This document shows positions 33,585-45,300 of a stretch of DNA of 64,000 bases, piece by piece. Source of the DNA: Ulva prolifera (taxonomy: Eukaryota; Chlorophyta; Ulvophyceae; Ulvales; Ulvaceae). The translations under genes and the position numbers were made by a program. The notes under the pieces are model-generated. The model was given only the letters and a program-made list of their open reading frames with translations, did no database searches and was not told the DNA's origin. Positions within the stretch are counted from its first letter, which is position 1, and every line of letters starts with the position of its first letter. The stretch lies in assembly GCA_023078555.1 (NCBI GenBank), contig CM041198.1, forward strand, positions 1,786,800 through 1,850,799, written 5' to 3'.

Positions 33585-34998
33585 CCCGGCCGCCCGCCCG
33601 CCGCCTCTACATGGATGGGGGGACTTACGACTCGCCTTCTCATATATTCACCATGCAGGTGGCTTGGGTTCAACGGCCCGGTTGTCCAGCCTCAGCCAGT
33701 TCACGCAGCGGGTCCAGATCAGGGAAAGCCGCTGATAGCCGCGCAGGAGGCGGCAGTTGCCGCGGGGGCGGTGCCAAGGTGGCTGGTTTACTGACTGCAG
33801 ACGTCGGGGTCCCCGATGACTGTGGCAAAAGACTGCCGCTTGAAGTACTCTGCTTCTGAAATGTGCACACGCGGGCACACGATAGACCAGCTTACTGAAC
33901 AGGTGCCGCTACCCCTGTGTATCATCATCTACTGCCAGGATGTGGGTGGGCTATCCATGCCTCGGACACTTATCCCCCGCTCTGCTGTGTTCTAGCAGGC
34001 TTCCCCCACCATGTAGCCTCTGTGTAGTCCTTCACTACGTCCGGGTTGCACGCCCACTGGGTTTCCGGCATGCAGACCCACATACCCACGTTGCCGCGGT
34101 ACACGGCGAAAGATACCCTACTAGAACGGCAGACACTCGCTAAAAAGGAGCACATACGGCTGGGGGTGAAAGGATCCTCTCTGTTCAGCTCTCTCTCTTA
34201 CTTCAAGTGCGAATCACAGCCACATGTGGGACGCCTGGCGTGGCCCTGATCCCATGAGCATGCCCCTTCAGGCCCCGGTGATTGCAGTCCATGCCACTTC
34301 TTCCGCTACGGTGTCGCGCACGTGTTCCTCCTTGGCCTCCTAATGGACTTCTGGAATCAGTGGCTGCCGAGTTCAAAGAGGCGTAAGAAAGACCGCCCAG
34401 CAGGCCCTAGGCGGTTGTATCAGCTGCCTAAAGAGGTGGTGGCCCAGATCGCTGCCCGCGCGTACCACATCATGCAGACTTATCTGTTCAAGAAAGTATA
34501 CACCGACATCACCAAGTGCGGTTCCGCGGCCCCCCACAATACGTCAGCGGTCACTGGTTACTGTCCCATGCCGATGCACACATGTCGTGAACCTTACAGC
34601 CTGTGAAGGCCAGCAGGTGGCTCGCTTCAAGTTTGCACAGCTGCAGGCACCGGTCTCGGTGGCTCATGGAGGACTGGCTTGCGTTCACAGAGACATTCTC
34701 CTTGTACTTGCTGCACGACCTCTAGTGGCAGCCCGATCAAGAGGACATTCGTCTGGCGTTCGAGGAGATGTGGTCACACCTCCGAGCAGGCACCCTATAC
34801 TTCCTGCAGTATGAGGTGGGCCTGCACACCGCACCCTGGATCAGGGCAGCTCAGGACACCTTGATGAAATACTGCGCGCTGGCAGAAAAGCTATTTGCTG
34901 GGGAGGTGCTCTGTACCTTCAAGTTGCATATTGCAGCCTGGCACCTACCAGACCAGGTGACGTGCTGCGGCCCGTCCTTTTTCTGTCCGGGGTTCTAA

Positions 34999-35212
34999 CC
35001 TTCCCGCCGTAACCTTGAGTGTTCAGTGTGCATATAAGCATGTGCACATTGAGATCTGTAACCATTCTTCTTACTGTTTCACGGTATTAGCATCTTCCCC
35101 TCAGTGTTCCACGGTTCTACCTCTGTGCGCAGTAGGTATGGAACACTGGCCTCCTGACCTGACCTGAACTGAGACTGCGCGTCTGACCTGACAAGATGTA
35201 GCATTTATGACA
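34999..35212 (+). repeat. Truncated Copia LTR
   Basis: Matches the 3' 60 percent of the Copia LTR, from TTCCCGCCGTAACC through the TATA hairpin (GTGTGCATATAAGCATGTGCACA) to TTTATGACA. The first part of the LTR is missing. Confidence 0.85.
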
Positions 35213-38200
35213 ACGGAGCTCCGCTCTGAGTAGCCCGAGTTATGTAAAGATTCCTCACCGATGCTCAGATGCGACGAGCCGTTCCATGCGCGCGTTTTCT
35301 GGCTGACAGTTATCTCTGGTGTTTGATAGTGCTCCTTACCGCGAGCCTTTGTTCCATGTTGTTTACAGCGCATTACGTCAACAAACGGCTTCTTTGACGA
35401 CTATATGAGTTTGTGTTGCATTATTGACAGGCTTGGCTCCGATAGCATCCGGCAAGTCGCTGAATGTGCGTGCTATTGGCTTCCTGTCTCAGCGCGGACA
35501 TGCACGGTGGGACGTTGGTCCTGCGTCCGTCGCGAGCTGCGACGGCAATTCGTAAATAAATTTCCATTGGGAGGGTCTATGACCAATCTTTCTTGTGATC
35601 GTAGTCGCACTTGTAGCAGGGTCCCTGTTGGGTGAACGTCATGGATTCGGAGACGGTAGCCTTTGTGAACTCCGGGCGCATCGTCAGCGGAGCACATGAG
35701 AATACAATGTGATCATCTGCGTGTATTCTTGCTATTATGAGTCCGCGTGTCCAGGCAGCGCTGGTTGCCGGGTCCCGTTGCATCCACTGCCAGTAGTTGC
35801 GACCGATGCATGGTAACGCATAGCGAGTTGTGCCCGTGTTCCTGCAACTAGTATTACTCCAGGCTGCGTATGTGCGATCATGCAGCCTCGTTTTCGTCTT
35901 TCGGTGTCGCGCTGCGGTGGCCGTGGGTACCCCACGTTGTGGTATATTGCCGTGTCACAGGGCACACGCGTCGTCGCCCGACAAAAAACAGTTCGTACGA
36001 CGTTCCTCTGTCTGCAGTGAAAGTTGCAGCTCTGAATTTGCACCGCAAGGTCTGTTGTGCCAGTCGCTCACCCCTGCAATGCGCACCCCCACAGTATTGC
36101 CACCGCCACGCCTAGTGGCTCATCTTCCAGGTGCACCACTGTGGGTGCGCGATCTGAACGCTGGTGCGCCATTGATTGGTGCGCAAAACAGGACACTAGG
36201 CTAATCAATTGCCATTTCATGTGCAGTTTGTAGTATATTTCAGTGAAACATACTTGTATACATACATTGTCGTTACAGTGACCTTCACCTCACCCAACGG
36301 GCCAGCGTGCCCAATCACAGCATTGCTGAACGGGCCTCAGGCTCTACACTACACAACATGCACACATGCAGCAGCTGTACAAGACAGTGGTGCTTGGACA
36401 GGTAATACGTCCCATGAGAATGGATGTCGGATGTCGCTCCTCTCTACGGTCATTACTCTCCGGGTTCTGTGAGGATCCTGCTCTGTCAATCCGAGTTGCC
36501 TGCATACACCAGAGGTGTTCACGATCTGTGTATCACTGTACCCATGCCGGAGAGCCCACAGAAAAAAAAGGTTGCATCTAAGGAACTCTGGCTACACCGG
36601 TGTCATGCTGGCCCTGGCCAGGCGGATGGGACAACACCTGCCAGATACCGTCATGTACGCAGATTGGCTCCTCTACTCTTTGCGAGACTGATCTGGCAGG
36701 AGCTATAAGTTCCAGGCGGAGGTGCCTCGCTTGCTGGTTATGCCGGGCGGTAAAATCTTTCGGTTGCCTGCAATCATGTTGACATAAATGTGAGGACACG
36801 AGCCAATCGGTCACAATTCCACACACATACCAATGTGGCATAAATGTATGGATGACTGCAAGCTATGACTGTGAGCCCCACATTGACAGACACACCTTCC
36901 ACGCTAGACTGACTCTGTCAAAGCTGTTTTCATGGTGAGTCACGAGATGCTGTCAATTGCTGATCTGCATTCATGCACACTGCTTTGATTTTCCGCATGC
37001 CACACACTTAGGCCCGGGTCGCAACCCAATAGCAACACGGGCTGGCAACACACCCAATGACACAGACACCGGAGAACGCTTGGCCAAAACTGGTTTGTAG
37101 CTTTTGCAACGCAAGTTTCTGTTTACGTTGTTTCACCTGATAAACCTGTGCACCTGCACAAACGTTTAGTGCTGAGTGGTGAAAAGATGAAGCCTAGTGC
37201 AGCGGTTGAGCGTACACCAGCGACAACGCACCAGCAACATCAGTGCCAGTATATCAGCCGAAATGTAGGCATCAGTGGCGTTCATGTTGTGACTTCGACT
37301 GTATGGCTGTGGACGAGAACTGTGCACCAGAATTGTTGCACAGCCGGTCACAATGCGGACGTATCAGCTACAGATAAGTATCGCTCATTATGCTTTGTCA
37401 GCATTGCGATCACGTATACACAGCCACCTGTCAGAGCCACCCAGGGCGTCCCACAAGCACGTCAACGCTATGTCAATCAATATGCCATGGCAATGCATTC
37501 GCAAACGTCCGAATCACGAGGGCAAGATGATTTTGCCAGCCGATCAGGTATGATAAACGCCCGTGCAAAAGCGAAGAAGTCGTGATCTTCGCCGGACTCG
37601 CGGCCTGCTCTTGGAACAGGTCGATCAACAACGCAACTCGCGTAGAATGCACAACAGAAAACCTTACAGGTTCATACGAATGAAATAAAAAGTGTCATAC
37701 TTGCGATGTAAACTGCGAAAGCTTGTTGCAGAATATCTGCTCGCGTAGTGCCGCTAACTTGCAGTTAGCGGCACGGAGTTGCAGCTAACACTGCAACGTG
37801 CACCAGCTGCTGAGGAAGACGAGCTGGCATAATCGAAGTCCTAGACTGGTGAATCACATATTTCATGCTCGCACGAGGGGAGATCGCGCCATGCAACGGC
37901 TGCAGCTGACGAAGCAACGAGCAATGTAACCCGATGCTGCGACGGTATATTTACTTGTCCACACTGCCGACATCAACTATGAATCTTGGCATTGACACTT
38001 GATCGGGGACATATATCCCGGACGTAGCTGGCAGCTAGTACCTGCCCGCATCTTTCACGCCGCGACGTGGCAACAAGGGACATCTGGTCTACATTGCGCA
38101 AATAGTGCTGTGCACAGCGCTAAAGAAAATCCAGACAGGTGGCCGCCACATTCGCTCACTGACGCTGCTGATGATGACAGAGGACGTGCACTGGATTGGC

Positions 38201-39037
38201 ACGAAAGTAAGTGTGATGGCGATGCGTGCGCAAATGGACTGCAGGATGCGCAGCACGCAGTGCTGCGTGTATGACTTATGCCGCACCCACCATTCACATA
38301 ATAAATTTCCGAAATCAGTTTGATCGAAACGCATTTATTTCAGCTGCCATACTTGACCGCGCCTCACACATTGTGCGCCCGAGCAGCGAGGGTTGCAAGC
38401 CGTAATTTACCGCTCATGCCACACAATAGATTTGATTAGGAAGGCCTAGGATCTTGTCCGAGGCCGATTGTCTCGCGCATGCGCAAATTTGGCGACATCC
38501 AGGCACCATGCGCACCCCGCGCTGCGCACCCTTCCATGACACTCACCCCTTCCGGTGAGCCAAACCTTGTTTCACTTCCTCAGCAATGCAGGTAGCACTA
38601 CATCTAGGACATATAGACCTCATCATATGCGCCGAAATGCAGCTATGGCCAAGCATGCAGCTGCCCGTTGCGAAAAAGCCATGCTGTCTAGAAGGCACAC
38701 CCTCGGACTGCTTACCGCCAACTGAGTGCTCACCTCTGCGGTGCGCCATGGCCACGTCACGGAATGTAGAACATCACAGATACCAGTGATGTGGACCACC
38801 CAAAGGTATACGCAGCCACTAAAACACGTAGACTGCATTGACTGCCCCCTCAATGCTCTTTCAGAGCCTGTTTCGCCAAGGTACAGTCTCGCTCACCCAC
38901 ATTTGGCACCCCCGTTAGTGGCTCACCCTGGTGAGGCAATGTGGCCGTAGTCACTGTGCATGCCTGCGAGGGCGGGCTTTGGTGGGGGATGTCCTGACCT
39001 GTGCGCAGCACACCGGTTAGGGTAAGAAAGGCAATCG
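35213..39037. other. No recognised gene; two small hairpins
   Basis: 3.8 kb without a recognisable family, lying between two pieces of the transposase-like gene. At about 37750-37796 two adjacent hairpins occur: GTGCCGCTAAC-TTGCA-GTTAGCGGCAC, then GTTGCAG-CTAACA-CTGCAAC. Confidence 0.5.
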
Positions 39038-39450
39038 ATGGTGCTTGCTGAAGTACCATTTAGTAGAAGAGGGTACGGACAGGGGCCAGGATCGGTACTA
39101 TGTGGGCGACTTGCAGTACATAGTCCGTGCCAGGCTAAGCACGGCAGATGGGTCGCGTATCTGTAGAACCTGCACTGTCGAGGCCAGCGAACTGTACCTC
39201 GGTGTGACAGACGTGTACGACTGTAGTACTCCCTATACACCCGGATGCAGGGAGCTAGGCGGATGAGGTGCTGAACCGCGCTCCCGAGTTTTACAGGGTG
39301 GATGGTGTGCATCACCGTTCCTCGGCTTACACTGGCCGGTATGTAGTTAACATTGATGCTATGGCCGTGCAGCTGGTTCCGGTGAAACGGATGGCAGGAG
39401 GTGTTCAGTACTGGCAAACAGCGAATAAGGCCTCCGGGCGTACTGTGTAA
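39038..39450 (+). pseudogene. Transposase-like C-terminal piece
   Basis: Two open stretches: about 39045-39266 (RYYVGDLQYIVRARL, TCTVEASELYLG) and 39268-39450 (FYRVDGVHHRSSAYTGRYVV, MAVQLVPVKRMAGGVQYWQ, ending TANKASGRTV). The composition and QLVP...ANKASGR motif recall C-termini of large algal TNP2-type transposases; this is pattern memory, so moderate. Split by frameshift or intron near 39267. Confidence 0.5.
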
Positions 39451-40067
39451 ACAGGTCATCTCCCATACGGCGGGATGGGACCATCATGCGGAGTTGTACC
39501 CAGGTTCAAGTTGTGTTCGTGCGCACGTCTACATGCACGATGATCTCAGTGCTTAATAAGGAGATATATGAAGATGCTAGTGAAGAGTGGTATGACTGCT
39601 GCGCAACGCCTCGTAGCCACATGGTGCACTGTGTGCGACTGATCCCCACGGCGTTTTTAAGGCCAACTAACGTATCGCTGTCCGGGTATTCGACAACGCG
39701 ATATGACACATGCTTATAATCTACAAACTCTGCGGTGATGCAGTATCCGGGCCGTGTTGTATTATCTGCTCATGTACGTGCTTGAGAGCACCTGCAGGTA
39801 ATGATGTAAGTGTGTATGTACCAGCCTGAGCCGGAGGCGAGATGGACATCGCACACAACAACCTGCGCCACGTCTTACGCGGCACAGAGAGTCAGTGACA
39901 CCATCGTCTGCGCCAGCTCCACAATACACGCGCAGTAGCCATGTACCTCGTTTACAGTACACAAAGCTTCTTGGTTCACCGTGGATCATTTGACGCGAAC
40001 CTGGTTGTTGCCCACTCTGCAGTGTCTCTAGGATGAAGCTTACCATGATCACTCCGGAGTCCCTGTC

Positions 40068-40819
40068 TGTTGTGAAAGTGCCTCGTAGCGCACAAGGCAG
40101 GTGCACATGCGAATGCACGCACGGGGTGACACGTGGCAGTCACCAGCCCGCGAATGAGAAGACACATTCCAGCTCTCTGTATATGTCGAACAAGGTCATG
40201 GTTCAAGTATCTGACTCGGATACTGACCATGCAGGTGTGATCCCAGATCTCAGGCGTCATGTGCTAAGTACTCCGCACACATACTTAACATTTCGCCCAA
40301 CTAAACTTACGGTATGACGCTTCCACTCGCGCTTGCATTCGAACAGGTATCGATGAGTAACCACGATCACATGGGCCCATCATAACGTAAGCACCACATG
40401 ACGCCTGTGATCGCTCTAACATGACCTCTCGTGTGCACAACTTCCCACAGGACATTCCAAACACTCGACGCGCTCCGAGAGAACTTCCACATGTGCCTCA
40501 TGAGCTAGCTCGCACACGCTCGCTCCCGTGAAGGGGGGAGGTGTTGTGAAAGTGCCTCGTAGCGCACAAGGCAGGTGCACATGCGAATGCACGCACGGGG
40601 TGACACGTGGCAGTCACCAGCCCGCGAATGAGAAGACACATTCCAGCTCTCTGTATATGTCGAACAAGGTCATGGTTCAAGTATCTGACTCGGATACTGA
40701 CCATGCAGGTGTGATCCCAGATCTCAGGCGTCACGTGCTAAGTACTCCGCACACATACTTAACATTTCGCCCAACTAAACTTACGGTATGACGCTTCCAC
40801 TCGCGCTTGCATTCGAACA
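40068..40819 (+). mobile_element. TRIM miniature LTR retrotransposon (copy 1)
   Basis: Two 278-bp LTRs (40068-40345 and 40542-40819; TGTTG...GAACA) differing at one base by eye, around a 196-bp interior with no coding. The interior starts GGTATCGATGAGTAACC, a methionyl-tRNA-like primer site, and ends with the polypurine tract GAAGGGGGGAGG. This is the TRIM/SMART architecture, which depends on another element for all enzymes. Confidence 0.88.
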
Positions 40820-41613
40820 TGTTGACTGATCGGGTAGCGCAGGGAGCTGGGCACCCTAGCGAGCGTACAGAAACGACAGGAGAGAAGGACTCGGGTAACA
40901 ATGTAGCACACAGTGGAATGACTGGAACAGGAGCGCCCCAATCGACCAAAGGTAATTGTTTCGATCACAGCAAAACACTTGGAATATATGTGCCCAGGCC
41001 CATCCCTGCTTTGTGCTGTCCTCGCTACTGATAGCTCTGTGGAACTGTGGAATCGCGCTGCTCGTTGATCTCTGTACGGATCAGGGTGCAGCATCCCGCG
41101 AGATCTGGCGATCTGCTGCGGGCATTGGGATTTGGCATGTATCATCCTCCGTCAATCCAATGCAGCAACATCGTGCTGCATGGATACGCAGACGTAGGTT
41201 GGCTGGCATGGTCTTTGACGCTGCACCCTTGGCGTGCGCAAGCGCAGACCAGGAGTATGCATGCGCCGCATGCATGACGTGTCATGCACTGAGCTGGCAC
41301 TTCGCACTGCCAAAAGGCTGTGGCAAAAGGTGGCATGATACATGGGATTGGTATGTGAGATTATACATGTTGAGGAATGCTAGTGGCACTTTTGGGCATG
41401 TGGAATTATGCACATGTAGCTGTATGCATGCAGCTCATGTGCACAGCTGTGACGTGGTACATGCTGGCATTCTGAGGTATTCTTTGGTATACTTTCGCCT
41501 GGCTCAAGTTTTGCAAGGCACTAGCCTGAGATACATACACATGTATCCACAATTGGTGCCTGCATATCTGGAATAGGTGTGCTTCTGAGCAGACAGACTT
41601 GGCCATTACAACA
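40820..41613 (-). repeat. Ty3/gypsy 3' LTR
   Basis: In minus orientation it starts TGTTGTAATGGCC right after the polypurine tract GGGGGGAGGTG (41614-41625) and ends CAGTCAACA at 40820, 794 bp with TGTTG/CAACA termini. The matching 5' LTR is not present. Assigned from the tract and termini, since there is no second copy to compare. Confidence 0.65.
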
Positions 41614-41827
41614 CCTCCCCCCACACACGGGAGCGGAGCAGGGCAAACAAGAGTATGCTCTGCAAGCTCAGGGCAAGTCTGGAAGCTCAGGTAAGCAGAT
41701 AAATGGAGACAGCACATTGACTTGAATGGTAGGGTACATCATAAGACCGGGGCAATGTGGTATTTACAGAGAAGGGTCTACTCATCTGGAATACGGATGA
41801 GTGACCTTGTTGGAATAAAGGCTAGTT

Positions 41828-42226
41828 CTAGAGCTGGCTGGGGAACTCATCGCAGAGATCGTGGAAATACTCTGGCAACAATTGACGACCTGAGTAGCGG
41901 TTTATCATTTCACTCATGGCCTCATCTAGGTCTAGGACTGCATCATGCAGCCTGCGAGTAACTCTTCTGACATGGCAGAGGTCAGTGAGGTACTGAGAGT
42001 GGTAGTCTCCAAGCGCTGGCATTGTAGTGGCATCTAGCATCAACTGGCGGACGTTCTGGAGAAAGCGTCGACGCTGGACGAGGGAATGGGATGTCGGATC
42101 TTGTGGGATCTCAGGGACTGGCAAGTTTCTAACTGCACACATAGGTGGGTTCAGATGATGGAATTGGGTCTTATCGGGTTTTATGGAAGTCACATGATGG
42201 AAAAACAGGTTGGTGCCCCGCGACAT
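41828..42226 (-). CDS. Extra ORF downstream of gypsy pol, 132 residues
   Basis: ATG at 42226 (MSRGTNLFFHHVTSIKPDK). The C-terminal two thirds are rich in charged helices (RRRFLQNVRQLMLDATTMP, VTRRLHDAVLDLDEAMSEM). It lies between the pol stop (42358) and the polypurine tract, where some gypsy elements carry a third ORF. No signal peptide or transmembrane segment, so not envelope-like. Function unknown. Confidence 0.5.
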   Translation of the reverse strand: MSRGTNLFFHHVTSIKPDKTQFHHLNPPMCAVRNLPVPEIPQDPTSHSLVQRRRFLQNVRQLMLDATTMPALGDYHSQYLTDLCHVRRVTRRLHDAVLDLDEAMSEMINRYSGRQLLPEYFHDLCDEFPSQL

Positions 42227-42357
42227 GCAACCTGGCGGATCAGATTTAGGCAGGGGTTGGCCTTGCTCCCGGGAGCCCCCTCCTCACATCACCTATGGCC
42301 TGGAAATCCCCGGCCTCACAGAGGCAGTCTGCTTACATCCAGGCGTCCCCTTCAGCA

Positions 42358-45300
42358 TCACAGCGGGGGGGCAGCATTAGCGCACATGCGCTTTGCGGAC
42401 TCAGTCCGCATCCTACCGCAATAACTGCAATAGGTGACCCTGGAAAGTGCTGCCTTATGGGATTCGCTCAACCGAGAACTACGTCTACGCGGTTTGCGTT
42501 TGGGATCGTCGATGTTGCTGCCACCCGCGGGCACCTTCCCCCCAGCGACGGGACGCCTGGTGGATTCAGCCTTGGCTGCTATATGGGACAGATGTATCCG
42601 CGCTTCACGCGGAAACTCATGAATCATGTGCGCTCTCTGAGTACTGGAGGCATTGTGGAACAGATAATCGGCAACTTTCTCCAGGCATCCGGACAACTCA
42701 TCAACTGGTAACCAAGAGTCATGAGATGCATCGTAGCCAACCCAGCGCACCAGGTAGTGAGGGCACGCGATGGAGATGTCGTCATCGCGATGCCGCGACT
42801 GCATGTAATTGACTACACATTCAACTTCATAAGTGGTCGTGTCCACAGTGGCCGATGACTTGGCAGCTTCAGGGCTGGTGGCGCATGCAGCATCGAAGGA
42901 CTCATTGTAAGGTTTCAGCACAGAGAAGTGAAAGACATCATGTAGACCTAGGCGCTGCAGCGTGGTCGGCAATGATATACGGGCCGCGGCCCGGCCCACT
43001 ACTTCCAGAATTTTACAGGGACCCAACCAACGCGGAGTAAACTTCTTTCGGAGAGATGGATGATGCAGAGCAACCTTACGTATAGATAGCAGGACCAAAT
43101 CACCCACAGAAAAGGTTGGCCAAGCAGATTTCCTGTTGAAATCCGACCACATTGACTGCTTGGCCTCTACCAGAGCTTGCTTTGCTAGGAAGTAATACAT
43201 GCGGTGCATCACAGCTGGAGCTGGTTGCTGATGCTGTGGCAATTTGAGCGCAAGGGCTGTGGGAGACAGCGGCGGAGTGATACGGTTCAAAGAGAACGGC
43301 GTGCAGCCCGTGGCTGCCGACTTGGAGCTATTCATACTGAACTCGATATGTGGCAGGAATGCATCCCAATCATCATGTGCAGGACCGATGAAATGCCGAA
43401 CAGCTTCTTCCACAACGCGATTGTAACGCTCAACTTGCCCATTGGCTCTAGGATGGTAGGAGAATGTCAGCTGCAATGCAATGCCTAGGTGATCACAAAG
43501 GGATGTGAAAAATTTATTGTTCCACTGCGTACCGCGGTCGCTACAAATGCCAAGTGGCAGGCCATAATGGGGGTATATGTGCTGGAAAAACAATGCAGCG
43601 AATCCGGGACCATTCAGAGTAGACACTGTGGGGATCAATCTTACCATCTTGCTGAATTGATCAACAAATACAACAATGCAATTGTGCCCAGACGTGGAGT
43701 TAGGCAGTTGCGTGATCATGTCTACACTCACGATACGCCAGCATGCAGAAGGTACAGGTAGCGGGGACATGACTGCCTCCCGCTCCGACGGGGACTTCAT
43801 GGTCTGACAGCTATGGCATTGTGACACAAATTTCTTGACATCTTTGTGTATATCTGGCCAGTAAAATGAGTCTGTGATCAATGATGCTGTGCGAGAGACA
43901 CCCATGTGTGCATGCCAGGGGTGTACGTGGTGCCACAACAGAATTTGCCGGCGCAAGTGATCATGATCAGGGACAACAATCTTGTTCTTGTGCAGATAAA
44001 TCTGGTGCTTAGGGTCGTAATGGTATGATGCAGGTGGCTCGGCAAAATCAGAATCATGTGCATAGCCACTACGCAATCGCTGCCAGAAGTCGTCCGCGTG
44101 CAGATCTAGAGTCAAGTATTTGTTGGATTGTTTCAGAAGCAGCTCTGCTTGTGAATGCGTACCCACACGCTGTGCGTCGACTGCGCGGCCGTCACACACC
44201 AGGTCCTCCTGGTCGACCCAGTCCACCGCGGAAGCATCCGGCTGCGCGGTCGCCACGTCGTCCTCACGCGCGGGCTGTTGGTGGAGGGGTGAGGCCGAGG
44301 AATTCGGCCTCCTCCGCTGTAGGCGCGAAGTCAATGTCTGACATCGGAGATGGGGTGCGGAGGCAACCAGGAGCGGTCGCGGAGAACGGCGGCGGGTCGG
44401 CGTTGGCATGGGCCGGCGGGGAAGTGGGGATGGGGGCGGTGGCAGCGCTGGCGGAGATCCCGTTGGCATCAACACCGGGGACCGCTGAGACTCCAGCTGC
44501 TCGCCCATGCGGGGGCTGGACCCCGAGCTGATGGAAATCACTGATGGCGGCGGCTGCGTGGGCCGCCGTGGGTCCTGTGGCTGGGACAGAGGGGGAAATT
44601 GCGACCGGGAACGCAGGTCTGGCATGGGTGGGGACAGGCCGGGCGGGGGTGAACCGAACTTCTCCCGTAGCCGGGAGTAGTCGCAGGGCTGGGGAGAGAT
44701 TGTTGGCAACGTCTGGTGGTATGGGATGGCCTGATTCATCGGCGACGGGCCAGATGATATGGCCGTTGATCCAGTGCTGGCGATTGGCAGCTCGTATCCG
44801 CTTGGATCCGGGGATGGGGAAGAGTGGCATCTGCGCGCTATAGCCGTGGTCAGACTTACGGCCGGAAATGCATAAGAAACTTGCACTGGAATGGCATTGC
44901 CCGCACGAGAGGCACAAGAAATGGGATGGTCATCATGCAGTTGTACTGTCATGGAAGGCAGGTGCGTGGCACGAGACACTGCATCGGCCACCACGTTCTT
45001 GTCACCAGGCACGTACATGATGTGCCAATTGATGCGGGACAGCGTCTCTACCCAACGCGCTTGCTTGTTATTCAAGCGTTGCTGGGTCTGCAAGTATCTC
45101 AGTGGATTATGGTCAGAGTGGACATACACGGGGTGGCCATTTTCCAGATAGCAACGCCATTGGCGTGCAGCAAAAACAATGGCGCCCAGCTCTTTTTCAA
45201 AAGTGGCATGGTGGACCTCAGAGGAATTCATTTTTCGGCCTACCCATGCAATGGGATGCAGAGCTGCTTCATGGTCTTGCATCAAAACAGCTCCATAGGC

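Larger units (their letters stand above)
30703..34998 (+). pseudogene. TNP2-like (CACTA-type) transposase gene, multi-exon, decayed
   Basis: Coding pieces in order: MAPRKPRSTKRAVNDD (30703); an acidic exon about 31967-32093 ending at a GTATGT donor; 32294-32923 with MSDVVVDMWRRF, DGNMFPPSFHLVKA and CPQCWTLF...CNTPGC; 32930-33177 with YVNKQHGTTIWGI and VGVVEGPTEP; 33270-33475 with WPVLCCVEGDIPWM and GHGGKRACFRCAQNG; about 34285-34515 with YGVAHVFLLGLLMDFW; about 34660-34960 with YFLQYEVGLHTAPWIRAA and LCTFKLHIAAWHLPDQ. The order and cysteine patterns match large TNP2-domain transposases. An in-frame TAG near 34722 and a missing centre suggest decay. Interrupted by a Copia LTR remnant at 34999; a C-terminal piece lies at 39038-39450. 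Confidence 0.7.
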
